Shown: in pieces, positions 1-9,781 of the stretch
Position numbering within the stretch: position 1 is the first letter of the stretch
How the letters are laid out: each line of letters opens with the position of its first letter
Assembly (NCBI RefSeq): GCF_041359055.1
Contig: NZ_JBGJKZ010000003.1
Span: 186,001 to 250,000, forward strand
Source: Paenalcaligenes hominis_A
GTDB lineage: Bacteria > Pseudomonadota > Gammaproteobacteria > Burkholderiales > Burkholderiaceae_B
Direction: 5' to 3'
DNA length: 64,000 nt
The notes under the pieces: generated by a model
Seen by the model: only the letters and a program-made list of their open reading frames with translations
What the model was told of the DNA's origin: nothing
The model's database searches: none
Made by a program: the position numbers and the translations under genes

Positions 1-564
1 CAGTTACAAGCGTTAGGAGCGGTATTAATAGAGGTTGAGGTACCCTACACAGAGGCCGATGCGGGCGTGGTTTTTGCATTAGCTATTTGCGAGGGGGCGG
101 CTGAGCATACAGAGCGCATGGCACAGTATCGGGACCAGTACGGCGCTGATGTATTAGCGGCTTTAAGTGCAGCAGAGAATTTCACCGCTGTGGATTATAT
201 TAAAGCCAAAGAGCGTCAAGTAGAGCTTACTCAGCAGTTCGAATACCTACTGCAAGACATTGATGTGTTGGCTATACCCACTACGCCGGTGACTGCCCAA
301 GAAATAGGTGTAAACGAGCTTGAGATAGCAGGCCAAAAACAGGATCTTTTTGGGTTAATTGTACATAACTGTGCGCCATTTAGCGTAACGGGACACCCGG
401 CATTGAGCTTGCCATGTGGTCTAGGCGCACACTCTATTCCTATTGGTCTACAACTGGTAGCGGCTCATCACAGAGAGCGTGTGGTATTGCAAGTGGCTTA
501 TGCTTACGAACAAGAATACCTTGCTGACTTTTACGCACAACGAATGCAGGTGGCATTTAGCTGA
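1..564 (+). CDS. Amidase (amidase-signature family), C-terminal part
   Basis: The reading frame is open from base 1 and ends at TGA 562-564, so the gene starts upstream of the window and only the last 187 codons are visible. The segment PTTPVTA followed by FSVTGHPALSLPCG and PIGLQLV is typical of the C-terminal half of amidase-signature hydrolases (GatA/AtzF-like), which cleave amide bonds with a Ser-cisSer-Lys triad. The triad lies in the missing part, so the substrate cannot be judged. An internal ATG/GTG around 67 would give a shorter product but falls inside the conserved fold and is not a real start. The stop abuts the stop of the convergent lplT gene with no spacer. Amidase family is fairly sure; substrate unknown. 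Confidence 0.8.
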   Translation, partial: QLQALGAVLIEVEVPYTEADAGVVFALAICEGAAEHTERMAQYRDQYGADVLAALSAAENFTAVDYIKAKERQVELTQQFEYLLQDIDVLAIPTTPVTAQEIGVNELEIAGQKQDLFGLIVHNCAPFSVTGHPALSLPCGLGAHSIPIGLQLVAAHHRERVVLQVAYAYEQEYLADFYAQRMQVAFS

Positions 565-1869
565 TTAGCGTAGGGCTTGGCCGTGGCACTCTTCGCCAAT
601 ACAGTCATCTAAGTGCGGGCTATGCTGATGGTTTTGTTTATCCCAACGGATGAACACCACCATCAGCGTGGCGACGAGCAACCCAAATATCGTAATAATT
701 ACATTGATAGGTATATCTAGCCACAACATAAAACTATAAAAGCTCAGCATAAATAAAATATTGAGCTGTTCGTTAAAGTTTTGTACTGCAATAGAGTGGC
801 CTGCCGATAATAAGACGTGACCACGGTGTTGCAGCAAAGCATTCATGGGAACTACAAAAAAGCCTGAGGTGGCCCCAATTAATAGCAGTAAACTATAAAC
901 GGCCCATGTGCTTTTTACAAAAGGCATCAACAGTACAGTTAAACCCATGACCACCCCCATAGGTAAAACTTTTAATGCTTGTTTTAAAGGCACTTTACCA
1001 GCCAGATAGGCTCCCACCACGGTACCTAAAGCCGCTACGCCCATTAAAATCGAGGATTGATCTAATCGATAACCCAGCTGGTGGGCTCCCCACTCAATTA
1101 CAATAAACTGTAATGTGGCCCCTGCACCCCAAAAGAGGGTAGTTACAGCTAAGGAGATTTGTCCGAGCTTATCGCCCCATAAAATTACCACATAGCCTTT
1201 GAAGGTTTTAATAAGCTCAATAGGGTTGGTTTTCTGTTTAGGGTAAATAATATTGGTTTTAGGAATAAGTAGATTACAGGCTGCTGCTGCTAAATAAATA
1301 AAACCAATGATAAGAATAGCGGTTTCAGTAGGGTTTAACGTCATTTGGTTTATGACAGGAGCATTGCGTAACACAGGGCTGATGTCAGGGTGAATTAAGA
1401 CCCCGCCAAGCACTGTGCCTAAAATAATGGAAAGCACAGTAAGGCCTTCAATCCAGCTGTTGCCTTTGACGAGTAGCTCGGGTTTGAGCATTTCAGTGAC
1501 AATGCCGTATTTGGCTGGTGAATAAGCGGCTGCGCCTATGCCCACGAGTGTGTAAGCAAAAAATACGAGAAAAAGCTGAGAGTCTTGGTGTTGGGATAAC
1601 TGGTGCACCCCAAACATTAAAAGACAGCCTAAGACCTTGATGCCGTTAGTAATGAACATAACGCGCCCTTTAGGGAAGGCATCGGCAAAAGCACCCACAA
1701 AAGCAGCCAAAACGACATAAGCAAGTGCAAACCACCATTTCATTAAAGGAGCCATCCAGTCGGGACCACTTAACTCTACAATTAGGGCTATAGCAGCGAT
1801 AAGCAAGGCATTATCGGCTACAGATGACAGCGCTTGCGCTGCCATAACTAGATAGAAACCTTTGTTCAA
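565..1869 (-). CDS. lplT: Lysophospholipid transporter LplT (MFS)
   Basis: A 434-residue major facilitator protein with about 12 hydrophobic segments. It carries the LplT hallmarks SVADNALLIAA near the N-terminus, AFADAFPKGRVMF around residue 65, GIGAAAYSPAKYGI near 110, LFWGAGATLQF near 245 and GFFVVPMNALLQHRGH near 335. In E. coli LplT flips lysophospholipids across the inner membrane for re-acylation by Aas; no aas is adjacent here. The start is a TTG (1867-1869) with a weak ribosome-binding site, so it is less certain than the rest. The C-terminus ends in an unusual acidic Cys/His tail (DDCIGEECHG). It is divergent from smc and converges on the amidase gene. Confidence 0.87.
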   Translation of the reverse strand: MNKGFYLVMAAQALSSVADNALLIAAIALIVELSGPDWMAPLMKWWFALAYVVLAAFVGAFADAFPKGRVMFITNGIKVLGCLLMFGVHQLSQHQDSQLFLVFFAYTLVGIGAAAYSPAKYGIVTEMLKPELLVKGNSWIEGLTVLSIILGTVLGGVLIHPDISPVLRNAPVINQMTLNPTETAILIIGFIYLAAAACNLLIPKTNIIYPKQKTNPIELIKTFKGYVVILWGDKLGQISLAVTTLFWGAGATLQFIVIEWGAHQLGYRLDQSSILMGVAALGTVVGAYLAGKVPLKQALKVLPMGVVMGLTVLLMPFVKSTWAVYSLLLLIGATSGFFVVPMNALLQHRGHVLLSAGHSIAVQNFNEQLNILFMLSFYSFMLWLDIPINVIITIFGLLVATLMVVFIRWDKQNHQHSPHLDDCIGEECHGQALR

Positions 1870-1983
1870 AATGGATCTCGATAAGCAATAAAAGCGTTAA
1901 GGGCGGCGTATGTAAAACTACAGCCAGCCCAAATAAGTAAATCAGTATAACTCTATGCTATTTTCTAGGTAAGTCAGCATCTC

Positions 1984-1989
1984 TATAAT
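1984..1989 (+). promoter_or_regulatory. Candidate -10 box for smc
   Basis: A perfect TATAAT lies about 50 bases upstream of the smc start in the 170-base gap between divergent lplT and smc. The base run at the -35 distance (TTTTCT, 1961-1966) is a poor match, so this is only a candidate. Confidence 0.3.
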
Positions 1990-2041
1990 GGCTTGGGCTA
2001 TTATACGAAAGCTGTAATTATCTTGCCTAAGCGAGTACTTG

Positions 2042-5000
2042 GTGCGTTTAACACAAATTAAATTATCAGGATTTAAATCCTTTGTAGATACTACCCTAAT
2101 CCCCACCCCTAGCCAGTTAGTGGGCGTGGTCGGGCCTAATGGGTGTGGTAAGTCAAATATTATTGATGCAGTACGTTGGGTGCTGGGGGAAAGTCGTGCC
2201 TCGGAACTACGTGGCGGCTCCATGCAAGACGTGATTTTTAATGGTTCCGGGCAACGTAAAGCAGCGGCTCGGGCTTCTGTGGAGCTTAGCTTTGATAACT
2301 CCGAGGGCCGTGTATTAGGGCAATGGGGAGCTTACACCGAAATTTCCGTTCGACGCGAACTGACACGTGATGGTACTAGTGGTTATTTTATAAACGGGCA
2401 ACAAGTTCGTAGACGTGATATTAACGATATCTTTTTAGGAACTGGGCTAGGGGCTAGGGGGTACGCCATCATTGGGCAAGGCATGATTAATAGACTAATC
2501 GAAGCCAAGCCCGACGAGTTACGTGTTTACCTTGAAGAGGCCGCAGGTGTATCGCGCTACAAAGAGCGCCGCAAAGAAACAGAAAGTCGATTGCGTGACA
2601 CCAATGAAAACCTAACTCGTCTAGAAGACATACTGCAAGAGCTAGAGCAGCAGCTGGTTCGGCTTGAGTCTCAGGCAGAAATTGCACGTCAATATAAAGA
2701 CTTACAAGCTGAGGGCGAAAAAAAGCAACATGCGTTATGGTGGTTGCGCGAACAAAATGCACGTCAAGAACAACGTCAGCATGCATTGGCTATTGAGCAG
2801 GCGCAAACAGCTGTTGAAGCAGCTATGGCAGATATGCGCAGTACTGAAGCGCGTCTTGAAGCTTTACGTCAATCACAGTTAGACCAAACTGATGCGGTAC
2901 AAAAAGCCCAAGCTCAGCTTTATCAGCACGCCGCTCAGGTTAATAAGATCGAAGCCGAGATTCATCATGCCAAAACAGCACAGCAACGGCTAGAACAACG
3001 GCAACAGCAGCTGCAAGCACAACAGCTTGAGTGGCAGCAGTTACGTAGCGATAGCAGCGATGAACTAGAGCTAAAACAGGATGAGTTAGAGGAGCTCGCT
3101 TTACGCAATGAGGAAGTGATTGGGCGTCTAGAGGCGTGCCAACAGCGTTTAGCTCCATTAGAAACGGCTCAGCATCGAGCCGTTCAGGAAAAAGAGCAAT
3201 TACAAGAACGTATTCAACAAACTCGACAGCAGATTGCCTTAGCGACGCAGCGCCTAAGCTCTGCGCAGGTGCAGCAAGAGCAGCTACAGCAACGGCAGCA
3301 GCGATTTGAGTCTGATCTCAGCCAGTTGCAGTTAGATAAAAATCAGGACAGCACCGAGCTAAAAACCGAATGGTTACAAGCCCAAGAGCGTGTGGTTACG
3401 CAGCAGCAAATTGTGCAAGCCCTGGTGCAGCAAGAGCCTGAGCTCCAACATGCCCAAGCGCAAACCCAACAGGTCTTGCAAGAGCAAGAGCGTACTTATA
3501 CTCAAATCCAAGCGCAACTGCAGGCGATGGAGCAGCTCCAAACGCAGTTGCAACGCCATGAACAGATGGAGCCTTGGCTTAAACAGTATGGTTTGGATCA
3601 GTCGCAACCGTTTTGGCAGCGTTTACAGGTGAATGAGGGGTGGGAGACCGCATTAGAAGCAGTGTTGGGCTTACGTTTGCAAGCATTGACTGTGGATGAG
3701 CTTAATGGATTAGCTGATTTAGGCAGTTTGCCGCCAACACGACTTTGGTTAGTAGAGGCGTTCGAGCAAGAACAGGCTGATGAGTTGCAAAGTCAGATGT
3801 TGAGCCCATTAAGTGATTATGTACGCGCCAAACACAGTGCGTGGCAAGATGTTTTAAATCAATGGATAGCTGGGTTTTACGTGGTGCGTACTCTAGAGCA
3901 AGCGCTGAGTCTACGTTCTGCCCTTAGCTCTACCATGTCATTGGTTACCTCTGAGGGCCATATTGTACAGGCGCATCAGGTTATGCTGTATGCGGCTGAC
4001 ACCGAGCAAGCGGGTGTGTTGGGGCGTCAGCAACAAATAGAACAACAGCACAAAGCGTTAAAAGCACAAGCCCTGCATCTAGAGAGCGCTAAAGAGCACG
4101 CTTTGCTAGCGCATCAAGCGCTGATTGCCAACAGAGACGAACAGGCTAAAGCCAGCACACGCTTACAAGAACTCACCCATTTAGCGCATGAGTTGCAGTT
4201 ACACTACCATCAAATTGAGCAAAAAACTCGACAGCAGCAAGAGCGCCTGCATCAAGTACAGGTTGAGCTACAAGAGATAGAGGAGTTAAAAACGCAGTGG
4301 CAAGAAACACAAGAAGAGGCCTTGTTACAGCGCGAAGAGCAAGAGCTTATTCTTGAGGCGCTTTTAGAGCAGCAAGATGAGCTGCAGCAAAACTTAACGG
4401 AACTTAACGATCAACTGCAGGTATTGCGTACCCAGCTGCGTGAATTAGAACAGCAGAGTCAGGGCTTGCAATATAATCAAAACTTGACACAGGCTCGTGT
4501 AGACGAGTTATTGCGTAGTCAACAACAGGCTCAAGAGCTGGCTCAGCGCGCACAAATTGAACTGGCAGGTTTAGTGGATGAGTACGAAAGTACGGATGTA
4601 GCAGAACTGCATGAGCAGCTCCAAGAGGCTTTAGAGCAGCGCGTCTATGCAGAAGACTTACTTCATGCAGAACAAAAGCAATTGACAGAGCTCACTACGC
4701 AACTGCATGACTTGCAACACAGTCGCCACCAAACGGGTGATGGGTTAGAGCCATTACGTCAGCAAGTTACTCAGTTGCAACTAGCCGAACAGTCGGCGCG
4801 GCTGACCGTAGAGCAATATGCGGCGCAGTTGGATGCGCAGCAGGTTAATCGCCAAGCCTTAGCCGCATTTATGCAAGAGCAAGAGGAAAACTGGCATAAA
4901 GTGACTTGGTTGCAAAATGAAGTACAGCGTATTAATCGCGCTATTGAAGCATTAGGGGCGGTTAATTTGGTGGCTCTAGAAGAGCTACAAACCGCACAAG

Positions 5001-5563
5001 AGCGACAGGTTTATTTACAGTCTCAACATGATGATTTAACACTAGCTATTCAAACACTAGAAGACGCTATCCGAAAAATAGATAGGGAAACGCGCGCATT
5101 ATTACAAAGTACGTTTAACGAGGTGAATACGCATTTTGGTGAGTTGTTTCCTAAGCTTTTTGGTGGGGGTGAAGCAAAACTCATGATGACAGGTGAAGAA
5201 ATTCTTGATGCGGGTGTACAAGTCATGGCTCAACCGCCAGGCAAAAAAAACAGTACTATTCAGCTGCTTTCTGGGGGCGAAAAAGCATTAACAGCAACGG
5301 CTTTGGTTTTTGCGTTTTTCAAATTGAACCCAGCGCCTTTTTGTTTATTAGATGAGGTGGATGCGCCTTTAGATGATGCGAATACTGAGCGATACGCGAA
5401 TTTAGTTGAAAGTATGAGTGATCAAACTCAGTTTTTATTTATTTCTCATAATAAAATTGCTATGCAGATGGCAAAGCAGTTGGTTGGCGTTACTATGCAA
5501 GAACAAGGTGTATCTCGCATTGTTGCGGTAGATATGGCCGCCGCTGTAGAAATGACACATTAA
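2042..5563 (+). CDS. smc: Chromosome segregation protein SMC
   Basis: SMC ATPase of about 1173 residues, normal for the family. The N-terminal head has Walker A GPNGCGKSN at residues 31-39. Two long Gln/Glu-rich coiled coils (about 170-500 and 660-1000) flank a hinge near 510-650. The C-terminal head has the signature LLSGGEKALTA near 1075 and Walker B FCLLDEVDAPLDD near 1105. With ScpA/ScpB it forms the condensin that organises and separates sister chromosomes; neither partner is in this window. I chose GTG 2042 because it gives the family N-terminus MRLTQIKLSGFKSFVD; a TTG one codon earlier is possible, and neither has a good ribosome-binding site. zipA and ligA follow, the usual betaproteobacterial order. 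Confidence 0.96.
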   Translation: MRLTQIKLSGFKSFVDTTLIPTPSQLVGVVGPNGCGKSNIIDAVRWVLGESRASELRGGSMQDVIFNGSGQRKAAARASVELSFDNSEGRVLGQWGAYTEISVRRELTRDGTSGYFINGQQVRRRDINDIFLGTGLGARGYAIIGQGMINRLIEAKPDELRVYLEEAAGVSRYKERRKETESRLRDTNENLTRLEDILQELEQQLVRLESQAEIARQYKDLQAEGEKKQHALWWLREQNARQEQRQHALAIEQAQTAVEAAMADMRSTEARLEALRQSQLDQTDAVQKAQAQLYQHAAQVNKIEAEIHHAKTAQQRLEQRQQQLQAQQLEWQQLRSDSSDELELKQDELEELALRNEEVIGRLEACQQRLAPLETAQHRAVQEKEQLQERIQQTRQQIALATQRLSSAQVQQEQLQQRQQRFESDLSQLQLDKNQDSTELKTEWLQAQERVVTQQQIVQALVQQEPELQHAQAQTQQVLQEQERTYTQIQAQLQAMEQLQTQLQRHEQMEPWLKQYGLDQSQPFWQRLQVNEGWETALEAVLGLRLQALTVDELNGLADLGSLPPTRLWLVEAFEQEQADELQSQMLSPLSDYVRAKHSAWQDVLNQWIAGFYVVRTLEQALSLRSALSSTMSLVTSEGHIVQAHQVMLYAADTEQAGVLGRQQQIEQQHKALKAQALHLESAKEHALLAHQALIANRDEQAKASTRLQELTHLAHELQLHYHQIEQKTRQQQERLHQVQVELQEIEELKTQWQETQEEALLQREEQELILEALLEQQDELQQNLTELNDQLQVLRTQLRELEQQSQGLQYNQNLTQARVDELLRSQQQAQELAQRAQIELAGLVDEYESTDVAELHEQLQEALEQRVYAEDLLHAEQKQLTELTTQLHDLQHSRHQTGDGLEPLRQQVTQLQLAEQSARLTVEQYAAQLDAQQVNRQALAAFMQEQEENWHKVTWLQNEVQRINRAIEALGAVNLVALEELQTAQERQVYLQSQHDDLTLAIQTLEDAIRKIDRETRALLQSTFNEVNTHFGELFPKLFGGGEAKLMMTGEEILDAGVQVMAQPPGKKNSTIQLLSGGEKALTATALVFAFFKLNPAPFCLLDEVDAPLDDANTERYANLVESMSDQTQFLFISHNKIAMQMAKQLVGVTMQEQGVSRIVAVDMAAAVEMTH

Positions 5564-5606
5564 TGTGATTTGCAATTTTTTAGCCTAATAAGGGTCGGGT
5601 CAGAGA

Positions 5607-6632
5607 ATGAGTGATTTAAAAATAGCCTTAGTGGCCTTAGGGGCCATACTCATTTTATTGGTATTGCTTTTCAATTGGTGGCAAGACCGTCGTGTACGCA
5701 ACACCATGAAAGATAAGTTTCCAGAGGTGCCTGCAGATCCGTTGATGACGCAGCTAGAGGCTGAGCGCCGTGAGCCTACTGTACGCATAGCAGAAACCTT
5801 AGCACAACCTAAAGCGGAGCCTGCGGTGCTAGCCGAAGACATTGATGCAGCTACAGAAGCGGTAATTGATGTGCAGTTTCCCAAAGCGGTGCCAGGGGCA
5901 GAGCTTATGGACTTACTGCGAGCGTATCTACGCGTTGAAACCAAGCCCGTGCGCTTATTTGCATTAAGCACCCAAGGCGAGCATCATGCGTATCCCCACG
6001 AGGCCGAGCAGTATGTAGGAATGCAGTTGGCGATGCTACTTGCCAATCGTAAAGGGCCGCTCAGTGAAATTGATTGGTCAAGACTATGGATGGCAGCGCA
6101 AAATTTAGCGCAGCAGCTCGATGGCACTGTAGACGGCCCAGAGCAGCAAGAGGTCATAGAGCGTGCTCAGCAGCTTGATAACTTGTGCGCTAATCTAGAT
6201 GCGCAAGTCGGTTTAAGCCTGCGCTTAGCCGAGCCTTTAGCCACTGCAGAAGTGCGTCAGGTGGCGTTAAATGCTGGTTTTATGGAGTACGGTAAACAAC
6301 TGGGTTGGTTAGCCAGCTCTGGCATACCTCGTTTTACTTTATTGTTTGATGGCAAACCTGCCATGGATTTGCACTCTGCTCAAGTCAATCGCTTAGATTT
6401 GCTGCTTGATGTGCCCAATAGTCCTAAAGACACCAACGCATTTAGTCGCATGGCAACCGTAGGGCGTGATTTAGCGGTGCGTCTGGATGCAGAGCTCATT
6501 GATGACCAAGGCCAGCCTTTAACCGACCATTACGATGACGAAATTGATCAACAGCTCTATCAAATTTACGAGCAACTAGAAGACGCTGGCTTTAATGCTG
6601 GCGAAACCAGAACGTTACGGGTATTTACGTGA
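5607..6632 (+). CDS. zipA: Cell division protein ZipA
   Basis: A 341-residue protein with one N-terminal membrane segment (about residues 6-24, VALGAILILLVLLF), a short charged juxtamembrane stretch, a flexible Glu/Ala/Pro-rich linker (about 40-110) and a C-terminal ZipA FtsZ-binding domain (about 200-335). That domain carries blocks such as GFMEYGKQLGWLA and FSRMATVGRDLAVRLDAEL. ZipA tethers the FtsZ ring to the inner membrane. Sequence similarity in this family is low, but topology, domain order and the smc-zipA-ligA context agree. Its TGA stop overlaps the GTG start of ligA (GTGA), suggesting translational coupling. Confidence 0.88.
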   Translation: MSDLKIALVALGAILILLVLLFNWWQDRRVRNTMKDKFPEVPADPLMTQLEAERREPTVRIAETLAQPKAEPAVLAEDIDAATEAVIDVQFPKAVPGAELMDLLRAYLRVETKPVRLFALSTQGEHHAYPHEAEQYVGMQLAMLLANRKGPLSEIDWSRLWMAAQNLAQQLDGTVDGPEQQEVIERAQQLDNLCANLDAQVGLSLRLAEPLATAEVRQVALNAGFMEYGKQLGWLASSGIPRFTLLFDGKPAMDLHSAQVNRLDLLLDVPNSPKDTNAFSRMATVGRDLAVRLDAELIDDQGQPLTDHYDDEIDQQLYQIYEQLEDAGFNAGETRTLRVFT

Positions 6633-8674
6633 AACAACGCTTAGATGAACTGAAAGAACAACTGCATTTTCATAATTACCGGTATTACGTTTTAGACCAA
6701 CCCGTGATTGCGGACGCTCAGTACGATGCATTACTGCGCGAATTACAGCAAATTGAAGCGGCACACCCCGAATGGGTTAGTGCGGACTCTCCCACTCAGC
6801 GCGTGGGAGCCGCGCCCGTATCAGCGTTTAGTACGGTAACGCATAGCCGTCCTATGCTTTCCTTAGGGAATGTGTTCGACGAAGAAGAGCTATATGCTTT
6901 TGATAAGCGCATTGCAGAGCTTTTGCGCGCAGAAGGAGTGATTCAAAACCAAGCCATTGAATACAACGCTGAGTATAAATTTGATGGTTTAGCGGTTAGT
7001 TTGCGCTATGAAAATGGTTTGTTAGTACAGGGGGCTACCCGCGGCGATGGCATAACGGGCGAAGACATCACCTCTAATGTACGTACTATTAGCTCTGTAC
7101 CCCTTCGCCTTCAAGGCGAGGCTGCCCACTGGCCTGCTGTGCTTGAGGTGCGTGGTGAGGTTCTGATGCACCGTGCCGATTTTGAAGCGTTAAACCAAGC
7201 ACAATTACGTAGGGGTGAAAAAGTTTTTGTTAATCCACGTAATGCCGCAGCAGGTAGCTTACGCCAACTAGATCCTCGCATTACGGCACAACGCCCTCTG
7301 CGTTTTTTTGCATACGGTTGGGGTGAAATCCAAATTGCAGGTGCAGCGCCCTCTACTGAGCCTTACCGCACGCAATCTGCCATGCTTGATTGGTTACGTC
7401 AGTTAGGCTTTGCTGTGGATAATCATCAACGCGTACTACAAGGTGCAGCAGCGTTACAGCAGTTTTATATTGATACCGAGCAAGTCCGCTCTGAACTGCC
7501 TTACGAAATTGATGGGGTGGTTTACAAGGTCAACGTCCTAGCTCAGCAAGAGTTATTAGGCTACGTGGCTCGTGCTCCACGTTTTGCGGTAGCGCATAAA
7601 TTTCCCGCCCAGGAAATGACCACTAAACTGCTGAGTATTGATGTACAAGTAGGGCGCACCGGAGCCATCACACCCGTAGCACGCTTAGAGCCTGTTTTTG
7701 TGGGAGGAGTCACTGTAACCAATGCTACGTTGCATAATGAGGATGAGATCCGCCGTAAAGATGTGCGGGCAGGTGATACGGTAATTGTACGCCGTGCCGG
7801 GGATGTCATTCCCGAGGTTGTAGCGCCTATTATTGAGCTCAGACCCGAACACACTGAGCTTTTTGAATTTCCTACCCAGTGTCCTGTGTGTGGTTCAGCT
7901 ATTGAACGCCCTATAGATGAGGCAATTGCACGTTGTACAGGGGGGTTGGTTTGTGCTGCTCAACGTAAACAAAGTTTAGAGCATGCAGTTAGCCGCAAAG
8001 CATTAGATGTAGATGGTCTAGGAACCAAATTAATCGAGCAGCTAGTAGATGCTAATCGAGTAAAAAATCTTGCCGACTTATTCACGTTGACCCAATTAGA
8101 GCTAGCGACTTATCCTCGAATGGGAGCCAAATCGGCAGGCAATGTAATTGTTGCTTTAGAGCAAGCCAAAACACCGCCATTGGCACGTTTTATTTATGCA
8201 TTAGGCATACGTCATGTAGGTGAGGCAACAGCTAAAGCCTTAGCTGATCATTTTTTGCATTTAGAGCGCTTAGTGCGGGCCACTGAGGATGAGCTATTAG
8301 AAATTGATGATGTGGGGCCGGTTGTAGCGGCTGAGATTGTTAACTTTTTTGCAGAGCCCCATAATCGTGAGGTATTGGCCCAACTGGAGCATGTGGGGGT
8401 GGTGGCTATCGAACCAGAAACACAAGCAAACCGTTCTGTAAGCACAGCACTAACGAGTAAAACGGTAGTCTTAACAGGAACCCTGCCCACATTGTCTCGT
8501 ACTGAGGCCCAAGCCTTAATCGAAGGAGCAGGAGGACGAGTAACGGGGTCAGTCTCTAAAAAAACAGATTTTGTAGTAGCAGGCTCGGAGGCTGGTTCTA
8601 AACTAACCAAAGCGCAAAGCTTAGGCGTTACCATTTTGAATGAAGCGCAGTTTTTAGAGTTGCTGCAAACCTAA
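6629..8674 (+). CDS. ligA: NAD-dependent DNA ligase LigA
   Basis: A 681-residue bacterial DNA ligase that seals nicks using NAD+. It shows the Ia domain, the adenylation motif YKFDGLAVS with nucleophile Lys117, an OB-fold, a zinc finger beginning CPVCGSAIERP (about 418), helix-hairpin-helix repeats and a C-terminal BRCT domain from about residue 605. The length matches the usual 670 or so. The GTG start overlaps the zipA stop by four bases, and the protein begins right in the family's N-terminal helix (LDELKEQLHFHNYRYYVLD). A strong terminator follows. Confidence 0.97.
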   Translation: MKQRLDELKEQLHFHNYRYYVLDQPVIADAQYDALLRELQQIEAAHPEWVSADSPTQRVGAAPVSAFSTVTHSRPMLSLGNVFDEEELYAFDKRIAELLRAEGVIQNQAIEYNAEYKFDGLAVSLRYENGLLVQGATRGDGITGEDITSNVRTISSVPLRLQGEAAHWPAVLEVRGEVLMHRADFEALNQAQLRRGEKVFVNPRNAAAGSLRQLDPRITAQRPLRFFAYGWGEIQIAGAAPSTEPYRTQSAMLDWLRQLGFAVDNHQRVLQGAAALQQFYIDTEQVRSELPYEIDGVVYKVNVLAQQELLGYVARAPRFAVAHKFPAQEMTTKLLSIDVQVGRTGAITPVARLEPVFVGGVTVTNATLHNEDEIRRKDVRAGDTVIVRRAGDVIPEVVAPIIELRPEHTELFEFPTQCPVCGSAIERPIDEAIARCTGGLVCAAQRKQSLEHAVSRKALDVDGLGTKLIEQLVDANRVKNLADLFTLTQLELATYPRMGAKSAGNVIVALEQAKTPPLARFIYALGIRHVGEATAKALADHFLHLERLVRATEDELLEIDDVGPVVAAEIVNFFAEPHNREVLAQLEHVGVVAIEPETQANRSVSTALTSKTVVLTGTLPTLSRTEAQALIEGAGGRVTGSVSKKTDFVVAGSEAGSKLTKAQSLGVTILNEAQFLELLQT

Positions 8675-8681
8675 CTGCTAT

Positions 8682-8725
8682 CCCCTCAGCACAGGTAATG
8701 CTCCTGTGCTGAGGGGCTTTGTTTT
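8682..8725. terminator. Bidirectional intrinsic terminator, ligA / parvulin gene
   Basis: Perfect 14-bp inverted repeat CCCCTCAGCACAGG (8682-8695) / CCTGTGCTGAGGGG (8703-8716) with a 7-base loop, followed by CTTTGTTTT. It sits between the convergent ligA and parvulin genes. It ends ligA transcription and may serve the other strand too, though the minus-strand side lacks a T run. Confidence 0.85.
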
Positions 8726-9500
8726 ATTGAATTTTGGCTTTTTCCATTAATGTATTTTGGAAATCAGTCAGTTGCTTTTGACGTAGTAGTTCTTCAATTT
8801 GTGGTTTTACTTCGTCTAAAGTAGGGAAGCTCATGTCGCGTACATCGTCCACTTGCAAAATATGCCAACCAAACTGAGATTGAACGGGTGCGGCGCTGAG
8901 CTCACCTTTCTTTTGTTTGGCTACTGCATCCGCAAACTCTTCTACATAGATGGTGTTAGGTGCCCAGCCAAGATCACCACCTTGTGCACCACTACCAGGG
9001 TCAATGGATTTATCTTTGGCAGCATCTGCAAAGCTGATTTTTTTGGCTTTAATGTCAGCTAGCAGCTGTTTGGCTTCGGCCTCGTCTTTAAGCAAAATGT
9101 GTTTGACTTTATATTCTTTTTGACCCGCTTCTTCTTTTTTTAAGCGCTCGTATTCGGCTTTGATGTCTTTGTCAGAAAGTGGGTTTTTAGTGACGTAATC
9201 ATTAAGTAATGCACGAACGAGGATGCCTTGTTGGGCAAGTTCTAGTTCTTGGGCCACTTGGGGTTTTTTATCCAAACCCATTTTTTTGGCCTCTTGGGTG
9301 GCAACTAAGCGCACCGTCATTTCTTTTTGGACTTGTTCACGTAATTGAGGCGAGTCTTGCGCACCTTGTTCAATGAGTAAAGCCACAAAGTCATCGAGTT
9401 GTTTTTGGGTAATGCTCTCGCCATTTACTGTGGCAATGTTTTGAGCAGCTAAAGGAAAGGCCAAAGCACAGCTAAGCGCAGCAATAGCAAATCGTTTCAT
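8724..9500 (-). CDS. Periplasmic parvulin-type peptidyl-prolyl isomerase (Par27-like)
   Basis: A 258-residue exported protein. It has a signal peptide (residues 1-19, cleavage near PLAAQ), an N-terminal SurA-like helical region, a central rotamase (parvulin) domain at about 128-225 with KVKHILLKDEAEAKQLL, GGDLGWAPN and FGWHILQVDDVR, and a C-terminal helix. Such proteins isomerise X-Pro bonds and chaperone outer-membrane proteins in the periplasm. Layout and size match the short SurA-like parvulins typified by Bordetella pertussis Par27. It is the last gene of the msrB-yciB-bolA-parvulin operon, 15 bases after bolA. Family is sure; equivalence to Par27 is inferred from architecture. Confidence 0.88.
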   Translation of the reverse strand: MKRFAIAALSCALAFPLAAQNIATVNGESITQKQLDDFVALLIEQGAQDSPQLREQVQKEMTVRLVATQEAKKMGLDKKPQVAQELELAQQGILVRALLNDYVTKNPLSDKDIKAEYERLKKEEAGQKEYKVKHILLKDEAEAKQLLADIKAKKISFADAAKDKSIDPGSGAQGGDLGWAPNTIYVEEFADAVAKQKKGELSAAPVQSQFGWHILQVDDVRDMSFPTLDEVKPQIEELLRQKQLTDFQNTLMEKAKIQ

Positions 9501-9515
9501 ATATAAAGTCCTTGG

Positions 9516-9773
9516 TTAAATAATTTCAATGGCTAAGGCGTGAATAGGAAAGGGCATCAAGTCATTCACCTGTTGATAGATCAAGCGATGTCTAGCCACT
9601 GTATTTAAATTGTCGAACTGCTCGGAAGCGATCACTACACGAAAGTGACTAGCGCCACCTTTGGCGCCAGCATGCCCCTCGTGGAGGTGAGACTCATCTA
9701 TTAAATCGAAATAAGTCGGGTTTAATGTTTGCATGCGCTGTGTGACCAGCTCAATTAATTCTTGTTTAGACAT
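9516..9773 (-). CDS. BolA/IbaG family protein
   Basis: An 85-residue small alpha/beta protein with the BolA pattern: LIDESHLHEGHAGAKGGASH, the central FRVVIASEQF strand, and RHRLIYQQVNDLMP. Family members bind monothiol glutaredoxins and a shared [2Fe-2S] cluster; the conserved His residues of the loop are visible. Roles reported for the family are iron-sulphur cluster handling and stress morphology. It lies 8 bases after yciB and 15 bases before the parvulin gene in one minus-strand operon. Whether it is the BolA or the IbaG type cannot be decided here. Confidence 0.9.
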   Translation of the reverse strand: MSKQELIELVTQRMQTLNPTYFDLIDESHLHEGHAGAKGGASHFRVVIASEQFDNLNTVARHRLIYQQVNDLMPFPIHALAIEII

Positions 9774-9781
9774 AGTTTTTA

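Noticed and set aside
2487..3632. Frames of 70-100 codons inside smc on both strands
   Set aside because: They overlap the coiled-coil coding region fully and arise from its repetitive Gln/Glu codons.
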